Origin: Trichoplusia ni
Lineage: Eukaryota; Arthropoda; Insecta; Lepidoptera; Noctuidae
Assembly (NCBI RefSeq): GCF_003590095.1
Contig: NC_039491.1
Span: forward strand, 5,766,001 to 5,830,000
Length of the DNA: 64,000 bases
Direction of reading: 5' to 3'
Shown here: positions 47,413 through 58,552 of the stretch, piece after piece
Position numbering within the stretch: the first letter of the stretch is position 1
Layout of the letters: each line of letters begins with the position of its first letter
Program-made: the position numbers and the translations under genes
The notes under the pieces: model-generated
Seen by the model: the letters and a program-made list of their open reading frames with translations, nothing else
What the model was told of the DNA's origin: nothing
The model's database searches: none

Positions 47413-49678
47413 GCGAGGCCCTCCGCGCCCGCGCTTGCCTAGGCGCTGGCGCGGGCGCGTGCGCAAGCCGCGCAACCGCCCGCACCCCCCGCCGACACTG
47501 AACCATCCGCGCCGCCCGCGCCTGAAAATGAACAAAACTAGCCAAATATTTTCACCGCACATAAAATTTAGTTTAGAGGAACAATCGTTACGTTACGCAT
47601 TTTTTTGCAGTTTTATTATGTATATTTTTACTATCATAAATCAGAAGGTCACATATTTCATGTACATTACCTGATCAACTCGAAATAAGACTGAAAAATA
47701 ATTTCTAAATGAGAATGGAATATGTCAGTGTTACGGGCGGTGCAAAAAAATAAGTGTGGGTAAACTTCTATTTTGGAAGACATTGATTAAAATGGACTTT
47801 TGTCTTTGGGGCATAATGGTTTACTGCATCAAACCCACAACTAATATTCTTTGTGAAAGAACTTGTTACTTAAAGACTGACCCGAGTTTCATAGCATTTT
47901 CATATGCTGTAATTTTTATGAAACGGTTAGCAGTTAACTTTCTATAATGTATAATCACTCTTCCTCTTTGATACATGTATTCAAGTAATAAAATGTGAAC
48001 GAGAGATTGATGTCAATAGTTTCGAATGAAAACTGATTTTAGAAAGGAATAATTATTATAAATTGTAGATATTTTATTTAGGTTGCTTGTTACGATTTCA
48101 CATGCGGATTTGAAATCGCTTTTTATCATTCCGTCATAAATTGGAAAGCATATCATAGATGGCAGCAATTTATTATTATATAAGTTGGTTTTAATTCATT
48201 AACCTGTTCAAAATACGAATTAAAGCTTTTTGTGAGTTAGCCGGTCATTTTGTACATAATTATAAGCTTTTATTTTTAGTTTACGTAGTGATAAATGACA
48301 TGTAATCTTCAACTGTAGAGTGTAGCTGTCCTGTTGTACTTTATCATGATACGTACCCAGTGCATAAAATGTCCGGGTTATGTCCACATTCCCCAGTGTG
48401 AGAATGACGATTCATAGATTGCGTATTGATTGACTTGTGTATTTTTCGTTTTTACGTTTCTTGTGTTTATTTTGAACAGATTATTTTAAAGGCTTTCATG
48501 ACTGTATTTATGACTGTATCTAGGTAATATTAGCGGAGGCAGTATGCCATTCGCGTAAGAACCGGGGCGTTGGAAGCGCAACATTAATAGCAATAACTGT
48601 AAATACATAATAGATAGGTTAATTACTATATGTATGTTGATAAAAAAGTTTTTGTAATTGTTTAAGAGAGCGTTATGCGGTAAGCCGTATGTACAGATAA
48701 TGTAGTGAATCTGTGAAATTTTGAATTTCACCCCGCTATCTTCCGTGTCATGGTAAAGCAATTTGACATATTTTACGATCTTCGCACTTGTGACTGGCCT
48801 GTCGTAAAATTGTAACCACTGTCAAACTACCGATGAAACAAAACAATATTAGATTTTGTCACAGAACTGGTTGCGTCACAGAACTTTCCCGTTCACCCAT
48901 TGTAATAATATTACCTTTCTCAAATGGTACGTACAAATGTGGATTTTCTTTAATATTCTTCGATAAAGTGGATCTGTCTTGAATATGAACGGTTTCATGT
49001 ATAGCTGTATAAATGTAAAGATTACAGTCGATATTTGTAACAATTACCATTTACATGTAAAAATTAAAGATTCTTTCCTATTTGAGCTATTGAAATCAGG
49101 TCGCTTTTACACAAATGATTTTTTAATTAATCATCGAATCTGGTAATTGTTTACGTCTTTTCTTTTCCGTAGGCTCAGCCTTTCGTGTCAAAATTGGGCA
49201 TACCCGACTGTCCATGGTAAAACGTGTAAATTTTGTAAAAAAATATTTCTTACACACTTTTCGAATACAATCGTGAACTAGTCCGAACTATTGAATGTAT
49301 ATAGTTAAATGTTTGTTACTTGTATATTGTAGATAGAATATATTTCTTTTGAATTGTATATGCAATGAAATTAATTCTTTATTAAAAAACAATGTTAATT
49401 AAAAAGATAATTTATTTATAATCAAATTTACGTTGACTATGCTCAGGTAGATGTGAATTTATTCATAGGTTTTGTGGTTATAGAGTTGTTTTTAATACTT
49501 GTGATGATAATAATGATTAAGCTGTATAATTCACATTTTCTTTTAGTTCCGTTAGTCATACATCATTAACGGTGCGTACTTTTTGTAGCATTTTTTTAAA
49601 CAGACCTTATGTGTAAGTTAACTAATCTGTTTACAAACATGGATTCTAAATAAATAAATCCGAAAAATACTCTTGCAT
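47413..49678 (+). other. 3' UTR of the SASH1-like gene
   Basis: About 2.3 kb of mostly AT-rich sequence runs from the stop to the candidate poly(A) signal. The first 110 bases are strikingly GC-rich. A nearer AATAAA at 47987-47992 could give a short UTR of about 0.6 kb. Two matches to the Pumilio-type element TGTANATA occur at 48598-48605 and 49296-49303, suggesting but not proving post-transcriptional control. A 12-bp near-perfect tandem duplication (ATGACTGTATTT, then ATGACTGTATCT) lies at 48498-48521. Open stretches inside are short and look random. Confidence 0.7.
49649..49658 (+). terminator. Candidate poly(A) signal, overlapping AATAAA
   Basis: Two overlapping AATAAA hexamers (49649-49654 and 49653-49658) are followed within about 25 bases by a T-rich stretch, the usual arrangement for cleavage near 49670-49680. 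Other AATAAA strings exist in this AT-rich DNA, so this is the favoured end, not a proven one. Confidence 0.55.
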
Positions 49679-50401
49679 TTTATTTATCGCTCAAACGAAA
49701 GAGGTCTTGACAACTGCGTGTAACTTAACACGTATTAAAACACTGCTCAATACAAGTGTTAACTTTTCCCAAATAAAATAATAATAAACATAAGTTGATA
49801 AATTGTAATAACTCCAAGTGTAATAATATGTTTAAAGTACATTAATTCTCTTCAGACAAGATACATAATCTTTATAGTCTCTTTGAATATAGTATAGATT
49901 AACAACAACGCAAAATATTTTATGACAGTCCACTAGAATATTCAGCGCGAATTTTCGTAATCTTAACAGAACCCAATTAAGTATACATGAATCAAGAACA
50001 GGCTGCTATAAATAATCCAATAACTACAGTTAGCGCCTGGCTATAAGGAACTACCACCAACTCTAAAAGTTCCTGTTGTTAAAGCGTGATAGAGCTACTT
50101 TGCGTAGAGCGCCATCCCTCTTCCACAGTTACGTTTGGGTATCTGATATCTCAGGTTTACTAGATAAATTATTCCTAACTATAAATCTTTGTTACTAAAT
50201 CATACAAATGAATACATAAGAAATAACTTGTCTGAATAAATAACAGGATTGATATAATCCAATTATCAATCTATGAATTTAAATTTTCGTTGAATATTTA
50301 AACGTCGAACTGCAAGCGATTAGAAGTATTCAAAGATCTGTTGATTAAAACTATATTGTAATGTTTTGAAATTCGATTCATGTTGATACATTTTATTAAA
50401 T

Positions 50402-50665
50402 ACTGGCTGTTGCTTGCAGCTTCGCCTATCTGGATGTGGGTTATAGTTGCAAAAACATTATTATACTTCAATGGAACACTCCATTATAGAATAATAATGT
50501 ACTACTAAAAGTAGTCTATAGGATAATCCAAGGTGACGGCTACATCCATCCCGAATTTCATCGAAGTCGGTCCAGCCGTTTGGAGCGTGAAGAGGTAACA
50601 AGCAAACACACATACTAAGAAAAACACACAGTCATATTACTTCGCATTTATAATATTACTATGAT
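50402..50665 (+). mobile_element. RTE-like retroelement tail or short derivative
   Basis: About 264 bp begins ACTGGCTGTTGCTTGCAGCT, contains ATTTCATCGAAGTCGGTCCA then GCCGTTTGGAGCGTGAAGAG, and ends TTTATAATATTACTATGAT. This order matches, from memory, a widespread moth family (RTE-type) that starts near TTCGTCCGCG and ends TTTATAATATTAGTAGGAT. Pieces of the same family appear near 55.3 and 57.7 kb. No reverse transcriptase remains and no target duplication was clear. Confidence 0.75.
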
Positions 50666-51696
50666 AAAACTTAAAGATGGATTTAAGATTCGATTTTATT
50701 CATATCATAAAATCTTTATTATCATTGCCGCATAGTCAAAGCAAAATAAATCTTCACTTGGAGAAAACGGGGTTATCTATTTCATAGATACTGAAATTTA
50801 AAGCGAGATTAAGATAAAGTCTTAATCCTTAGAATACTTAAAGAAATGGTTCGCAATTGAAAAGCAATTTAGGAGAAATTATTCCAAACTGTAGTTCTGC
50901 AACATACCAACAAGATTGAGACAGATACGTTCTTGTATAAATGTAACTTTAAATGTAATTTCGAGAACATTGTAGGCGGACATCGACTTACAAATCGCAA
51001 TAAGTAAATACTGGTTATTCAATAAATCATTCTAAATTCTACAAGCCCCGAGCTATCATAAAACTCCGTCAAACATCTTGATACACCCATATCTATTAAC
51101 AAATGTCATAAAACAAAACTTGTTTACTCAATACCGCAAGCTTTCATATCTTATCTCACTTAATAATGAGAAGCACTTAATCTGTGTCATACTATTTACT
51201 TCAATAGATTGCAAATCAGTATTTCTGCGTGGCCAATGGATTATCGATTTGTAGAGTCGTTAAAATTGATTTCACCTTTAGTATTCTTTTGCACATACGA
51301 CATTAGACTTTATGATATTGGAATAGATGCGAAGATGTGTAAGCAGATGTTGTATTGAATTTATTTAGAGATAACAAGCAGATTCACGGTGCTGTGAAGC
51401 TTGTGAATAAATATCGACTGTACATCAATGTTGAAGTGCGTATCCACTAGTTGGCATTCATATGAACTATTCTACTACGAAACGTATTAAATAAACATTA
51501 TATTCGTCGGCACACATACGTATTCAATATGATATGTTGATAATAGTAAGCTCAATTACTCTTCCCTATTATGTAAGTTTATGGCTATTGAGTGTTTGAC
51601 CTGTCATAACTCAATATGACATTTTGAAATAATCTGTTTATATGCAATACAATGTAACCACAACATTTATTAAATAACATAAGATAATTAAACAAT

Positions 51697-51856
51697 CTGT
51701 ACCCAGCGACACAGTCTCAAACTAGTAAATCTTGTAATATGAGAAACAGACCCAGAACAAATGATTGTGCTCATCATACAAATATGTGTCCTATACAGGA
51801 ATTGAACCCATGACCTGTAAAGCAAACAGGGCAAGTAACCAATAGACCAACAGGCC
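51697..51856 (-). mobile_element. tRNA-derived SINE
   Basis: Read on the minus strand, the head is tRNA-like, with A-box TGGTCTATTGG (51849-51839) and B-box GGTTCAATTCC (51808-51798), 30 bases apart as in tRNA promoters. After the tRNA part it continues ACACATATTTGTATGATGAG and GGTCTG, a body shared with a moth SINE family I recall. It is not a functional tRNA gene because the arms do not pair properly. A possible 10-bp duplication (TTATTAAATA at 51667 and 51890) is AT-rich and 33 bases away from the head, so I do not rely on it. Confidence 0.8.
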
Positions 51857-53260
51857 AGTTGAAAGAAAACAAGGAACAAGAAAATTTACTTATTAAATAT
51901 TAGTACGTACTTTTGAATACCTTTAGACAACTCTTTGTTGACAAAATCTTGCAAAATCTTATAGTTTATAGTGAAACCCTGACTCTTGAGATTAGTTAGT
52001 ACGCCTGTGTTTCAGAAGTAAAGAATTCTCATTTTTATAACAGGTAAATATACTTTCAATACCGACAATATTTATTAAAACGTTAAAAGAACCGAGCATT
52101 TATCAAATCACTGTATCTACGAGTTCGCTAGGAAGTTAAATATAAAAAACATAATTCTAACTCATCCTGTAACACAACTACATTAATTAGAGATCTCTAC
52201 AACTAGATACACAGATGTTAACTTGACAGTAACAAGTGTCCATTTTTGCGACCGCAAACGTAGATGGATCGCAGCGATTTGCAGTCAGTGTACCGACTCT
52301 ACGCGCAATTATACAAGCCGATGACTTATTATACCTCACTGGGAACCTTATATCATGCGGCGTTGAATATTTTTTATTTCTCACGGAATGTAAATCTTGT
52401 GGAACTAGAAATTTCTGTTTGTTTCATTCAAGAACTTAAGTAGCTTTCTTACAACTTGTTTTATCTTCATAAATAGATTTACTGCGGTTATCGTAGAAAT
52501 AGTAAAGGTTAATAGGTTTTTATGAATAAAGAAAAGTGATATTAAAATATGAATTGGCTTTTGAACTGTTTGATTTTAATTTTAGAAAATTTTCAGTTTT
52601 ATCCAATTGTAATACTGAGAGTCCATTACGATGGACCAAAAATACAGTTCGGTGTAAGAAGACATATTGTTATTTTAACCATACGTGTTTTAATACTAAA
52701 TCTGTTAAACTAAGTTCAAGGCTTATACTGGATCATAAAAGTATTAGTGTCAAGTCTCAAGTACACTACAACTCTACTGCATAGAACATACATTTATAAT
52801 ACTAAAGGCACAGGAACCAAGTTACGACTAGCGCAAAATTTACGGTGTCCATAAACGTCCGAATGCAAACTGTATGACGGGAACAGCGAACACAAACAGT
52901 AAAATTTGAAATTAAAGGCGCTCACTTTGTCGTAAATTTTGGATGGCGGCCATTTATTTTATTTACAAAATATCAGTAAATGCTTTAAAGAGTTATTAAA
53001 TTAAATAAAATTAGCCTTCATAAAGTAAGAAAGGAGAACCAATTTTATTTTGGCTTCACTGCCCCTCATCTCAGTTCAAATCTTCTCCGTCTATTTTAGA
53101 ACAGATACACCATTTTACAGACGCCACATAAAGTAAAAATAAGTTAGCAAAATAGCTTAAATTACTTCGAAAAGAACAAAACACTACTTTCGATTAAACC
53201 TCAACAACAACCTACCCTAATATCTATTACAAACTCCACACAATATATTGTCGATATCTA

Positions 53261-53495
53261 CGCGTGGAAGCTGTACTATTTAAGATGCACGCTCATGGTT
53301 CGCACGCATTCCAACACGCGAATTCGGTCGCGACACTTTACGCGCATATCGCCTACTACAGAATAAAGGGTGTGCGTGCAATATTATCGCTAATGGAATG
53401 TGCGCGGCTCTTGTGAATCTCGTGAGCACTCACGTGTTGAGACGACTAAGCTTCGTCTGTCAACACTCTTACTTGAGATAAGCGCGTTTTGACAC
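53261..53495. promoter_or_regulatory. CpG-richer promoter-like block
   Basis: The block has many CpG-containing strings (ACGCGTGG, CACGCGAATTCGGTCGCGAC, TACGCGCATATCG, GCGCGG) and CACGTG within CACTCACGTGTTG, flanked by very AT-rich DNA. It could be the promoter of a neighbouring gene on either strand or an enhancer. No first exon could be assigned. Confidence 0.35.
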
Positions 53496-55119
53496 TTGTT
53501 TTTTTTTTATATTTAATCCAAATGGGTCAATTAACAACTTATGGTATATATTTAACATATATTAAACTTAAGAATTGATTGAATTGAAACATTAAAGTGC
53601 CCAAAGTAATATATTAAGTGTGTTAAACACCCTTACTGATTCATTGTGACCATTTTTTTCTTCTTTACTTAGTAATTAGATTTAAAGCTCGCACATTGAC
53701 TGTATCTTTACAGTATTATTATCGTGCAGTACATCTGTATTGACATTAACGGCGTGACTGTACCGGTATCTTAATAGTTGTGATGAAACGGTAAAGTGAT
53801 AGGCAAGTAAGTTGGTAATCACGGAACTACGTAAGTACCAGTTTTGTGTGGGTGTGAGTTCATTGTTAATACAGATCTATGCTTAGAACTCTTTGAAAGT
53901 ATAAAATATAAAAACAGCTGATCGTACACGAAATATTAACAAAAAGATGTTTATTAATTGAAAGAACAGCAAACTTCGCAAGTGATGTATTTCTTTCTTT
54001 AAAATTGTCAAAAATATTGAGGTTAAACAACGTATCTTAAGGTTACAAATATGAGGGGTGATTTTTTTTTTGTTAAAAACTTATGAAGTATAGGTTTTGT
54101 GTCCTATTTGAAAGGAATCCTCAGTGTAGAAAGTTATCGAGCAGTCGTGAAAAACAACACAATTGAACCAAAACAAAAACAGTTCCATGTAATTCTACAT
54201 TAGGTGTAGGAGCTATTGCAATCAGTCACAATTTTGTGATTACATATACTCTACTAATGACGGTTATTTATATCGCAGCGGGTCGTTACTCAACTCGGCA
54301 AATTAGCTTGATAAGTCACAGTGGTACCTAGGTACTTCATATATTCTCAGCTATTTATTAAGGTATCAATTGGTCTTGAAATCGACATAATATTTGTTAT
54401 TGTTGTTAAATAAGAAAAGAGGAAAGATGTGTATTTGCGAAAAAAAATGGTCGAACAGCTAAATTGTATAGTCACAAGAAATACTGGGGATTCGATGTCG
54501 GTGAGACATTGGTCGAATCTGTAAATTGTTTGACTGACTAAGTGAAAACGAACACTTAAACTTGTCACAAATTGGTGACTCCAGACAGATATTAATATGT
54601 TCTGTGATTTAAATTATTATAAAAAATTACAGAGACGAAACAACAAACACCTTGTACTTACCTCACTTTATTAGTAGATAAACTATTTTGAACCATGCAT
54701 ACAAAAAAAAATGCGAAAACTTCAAACCAAATGGAACAGTGTACTTAAAATAATAATGCGAGTACTAAAAACGAAATGTGAATTCGTTTCAGTCTTAAGC
54801 ACTCGCTTATTATCTAACTGGATATCAGGTTACAGTAATATAGTACTACTTTGTCTGGGCCACAACCGGGGTGTTCAGACATGTTTACCTGAGCGAGGTA
54901 TGTGCACTGTAATTAACTTTTTATTTTCACACGGCCAGACCACCAGCATAGTCTGCCCTTTTAAACAGCCAGACGAATTGCGAATACACCTTGTTGTGTA
55001 TAGGTGTTATACATAAGACAAAATTCTATATAGGTTTTATTCATTTCATTTATTAGTTGCTAGTCTAACAGCTGATTAAATTCCTCCCGATTTAAAAACT
55101 TTTTCTTTCTTCCTCCCCA

Positions 55120-55245
55120 TGTGTCTTTATCATGAGCAGGGAGCGACAAGTGTGGTAAAAACGAATACAGGTCATCCCGCCATTTCTGTCTGGGTATACC
55201 TGGCTGACGGTGGTTTGTACGGAACCACACGGTGTTATTGAGTAC
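55120..55245. mobile_element. Possible old repeat fragment
   Basis: The stretch around ATGAGCAGGGAGCGACAAG and TCATCCCGCCATTTCTGTCT resembles, from memory, a degraded dispersed repeat of noctuid genomes. It lies just left of an RTE-like fragment. The family is not certain. Confidence 0.3.
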
Positions 55246-55300
55246 TCTCTATTATTTAAATTCGAATAAACGTAGCCAAAGTGTTAGTCTAACGTATCAG

Positions 55301-55360
55301 CTGCTCCCATAACAAATTTTATCGAAGTCGGTTGTGCCGTTTGGCATAAACACTCGACAT
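55301..55360 (+). mobile_element. RTE-like fragment
   Basis: AACAAATTTTATCGAAGTCG followed by GTTGTGCCGTTTGG is the central motif of the family seen at 50402-50665, in the same orientation. Only about 60 bp is recognisable. Confidence 0.55.
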
Positions 55361-56906
55361 TCTTTCGCATTGATATATGATGATATGTGATCATCCGAGC
55401 AGAATATGATAGGACGAGGTAAAAAAAGAAAACGAAAATCATCAAAAATTAACTTAAAAAAAAAACTCTGGCACAAACTTCACCACTGCATGATTTTATT
55501 AAGTACTAAAGACCGCAAGGATATCAGACTTATTTTTAACATCCTTTATTTTCATTGTTCTCATTTTATAGCTCGCAGTCATAATAATGTTATCTCTAAA
55601 ACAATGAACTAAATGAACCTAACACTTGTTATCACTTTTATTGTAACGACCTACGTGGAACGCATCCAAGTCAATTTAGCAAATGCGTACCTACACTCAG
55701 CTCTACTGGGAATCATATAAAAATGATATTTAATACCGTACTCTATTATTCTACGATGTAAATATCCCTTGATTATTTAATCACACTTTGTGACCTGTTC
55801 AACAGCAAAAAATGAAATAATTCAAATGTTAAAAATACATTATTTTTTGGTTCAGTTCAACATTCATTCCCCTCAATCATAAAAGAGAATCTGAATTATT
55901 TTTGGTAGTAAAATACTCGGTACAAGTCAGGAAAACTGATAAGGTATGTAATACAGTCAGTGTAAGTTGTCCAGATCATACCATATTCTGACTCTCAGTA
56001 TCTGCAGTCAGATTTGTAAAACTAAGCGGAATGGTCGTTATTTTAAATACTTAGTCCAGTACTGACTATTAAGCCGGATTCACACTGAGAATGGGAAGCT
56101 ATTTGAAAGGCAATTTGAGCCAATTTATCAAGTGCAAACTACCACATTTATGCCAAACGTGCTTTTTAAAAGTGTATTTTCATTAAAACTGTGTTCATTT
56201 TGGGAATATTGTGTCACAGTGGTTAATATGCATGTCAATGATTATTTCTGTTTGAAAAGTTGGTTTCAGATCAATACCTACCTGTATCGCTACAAGTTTT
56301 TATTTCAATTGAATTTAAAATTCAAGTTTTTTTTTGGAGTTCTAGTGATTACAACAGTGGATCTAACTAAAAAACATGCCAGAGATACAAATATAATTTT
56401 CATTTATCATTACTGTGGATTTCGTCCCTGAAAAAAAATCGGAGTTAGTATTCAGTTGTAACAACTCTGGATAGTAATTGCGCACAGCTGTGTAAGGAAA
56501 CGAGAATAAATACGAGTATGTTAGGGATGTGACTATTAATTTGAACTTAATCCATTTGTTCCCAAGATTTTCATAGTGCAATCTTACTTCAACATCCTAA
56601 CTGCTTGCTATCGACATAGGCATTAATAGCGTTTTACGATATTCTATCCCCGTTAATAGGTACCTAGCATCAGATTAGTTTAAACCTTTCGAGGTTTAAA
56701 TTAATTCAAACTTCTCAGAAAACTCATCGTTCGCAGTAAATAGGTATATTAAATGTTATACGTTGGTAAATGGCTACAGTATGTCTTTTAGTAACATACT
56801 AATTTAAGTTATAACTCTTGTATCCGCTAGTAACAGGATTTCTTTATTTGCATAATGCTCGGGTACAAAAACTGAAGAGAACATTAAGATTAAGCTACAG
56901 ACTCAA

Positions 56907-57224
56907 CATCATCAACCTATTTTTTTTTCCAACTGTGTTGTGGTCGGCTTCCAGTCTAACCGAATGCAGCTAGGTACCAGTGTTTTACAAAGAGCGAACT
57001 CCTCAACCCGGTTACCTGGGAAACATGGTACCCCTAAGTAAGTTTGAAGACCGTAACGACTTCATAAATAACAGACGCTAACCATAATTTGAGCCTTGAG
57101 AAATACGGAGGAATCGTGACATGACATAGGTTTTCAACCATCCACGGCCGACCGTATCAAGCGTAGCTTAACCCGCGATTGAAGATTGAAAAACTTCAGC
57201 AGTTTTAGCTAAGCCACGAACTCA
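56907..57224 (-). mobile_element. SINE-like retroelement, copy 2 (degraded)
   Basis: This is a diverged relative of 26298-26663 in the same orientation. Shared landmarks in the same order include CAACTGTGTTGTGGTCGGC, CCAGTCTAACCG, ACCAGTGTTTTACAA, CCCGGTTACCTGGGAAAC, GAGAAATACGGAGGAA and the end TTTTAGCTAAGCCACGAACTC. It is about 48 bp shorter, lacking among other parts the segment that reads GACTGCCTATCTGACC in copy 1. No target duplication is visible, fitting an older insertion. Confidence 0.8.
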
Positions 57225-57665
57225 TAATTCTAGTACCTATATAACACACTCATTTAAATAAATCTCAACCGTTGCATAGTTGATTGTTTTTCATAGTGAT
57301 AAAACAAACTTTGACAATTAACTAATTTAAATTTCAAACTACTACAACAACTTTAAATTTTTTACAAAAAAAAGAATCTCAAATACTTCTCACAATTATT
57401 GGCATTAGAAGTGAGTACTCATATGTGCAGGAGAAAAAGGCACGCAACACGACTTTCCACTTGTAAAAGCGAGTTTAAATAAGGATCGCATTAGTTGGTA
57501 AAAGAAACCTTGAATATGCCTGTCTGTCGTCACACACGGACATGTCGAATAGTTTTTACATTTTATTAGCCGATGGGTATTATAACTCTTTTTATTTATC
57601 GTTTCTATTAGGCTTAAGGCTTTGGGTAGTACATCCACAATATTGTGGAATAGGTCAGTCATCAA

Positions 57666-57720
57666 AAATATAAAAACTGGCTTTGACTGCGATTTCGTCC
57701 GCGTGAAAAAGTGACTAAGG
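57666..57720 (+). mobile_element. RTE-like 5'-type fragment
   Basis: AACTGGCTTTGACTGCGATT then TCGTCCGCGTG is the start motif of the RTE-like family also seen at 50402. What follows diverges quickly, so this is a remnant. Confidence 0.5.
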
Positions 57721-58518
57721 TCAGCATTTTTTGGACAGCAAAAACATTCGAAACATTGCCTGTGAAATCATTTGCCCGTATAACAAATTTACACCAATAA
57801 TTTATGTCGTAATTCATATAAAATACTAAAACTTAATCTACTTATGTTTACTTTGTGTGAAAGACTAAATAAGAACCACTTCTTTTAAATATTTTTATAT
57901 TTATGACATTTGTTTTATTGTCATAAAAACATGCAAAGAACAAGTTCAGCCGGCCGTATGTAAGTGCCTAAGTCGGCAAGGTCCTGGTAATTGCAGATCT
58001 GACCGCGCACTCATAGGTGGTCTAAACGGAATGTTAATGTATTCCAAGTACCATAATTTCTACGTAAACATAGCTCAATATAAATAAGTACTTAAATACA
58101 TATTGGATTTTCCAGTTCATGAACCTAAAGTAACTTGTGATTTATTTAGAACTCATTATACCTAATATGAAACATGATTTATTTGCTAATTAAAAATTAA
58201 ATTTACGAGTAGTTTTCGTGATTTCGCTAGAGAAACATAATTAGGCGTGTAGTTCTAAACAATGCTGAGTTTTGGTTTTTAATCAAGAGAAGTGATAAAA
58301 ATACTTCTATTATAAGTAATTATTCGCAATATCAATTTTATCATTAAAACGAATTTCAAAACATGGCTGTCACATATGTATAATATGTCCATTCAAAAGG
58401 TTTGCAATAAGGTTCAGTGACCTCAGGACGCGAATACACTGGATTTTTAATGGTCTCACCCATCTCTAGTTCGTATACTCTCTTTCTCTTATAAATAATC
58501 TAGTACCCGTACAGAAAC

Positions 58519-58552
58519 ACGCCTGTAGAATAATATGACGTCACACAGGCGT
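58519..58552. promoter_or_regulatory. CRE palindrome between 8-bp inverted repeats
   Basis: The perfect palindrome TGACGTCA (58536-58543) lies between ACGCCTGT (58519-58526) and its reverse complement ACAGGCGT (58545-58552). It is a possible CREB/ATF-type site. Confidence 0.35.

Noticed and set aside
47312..47545. 77-codon minus-strand open reading frame rich in Ala/Arg
   Set aside because: It is the shadow of the GC-rich tract and the C-terminal exon on the other strand; GC-rich DNA lacks stop codons by composition.
51688..51879. Possible functional tRNA gene
   Set aside because: A- and B-boxes are present, but the stems do not form a proper cloverleaf and the sequence runs on into a SINE body.
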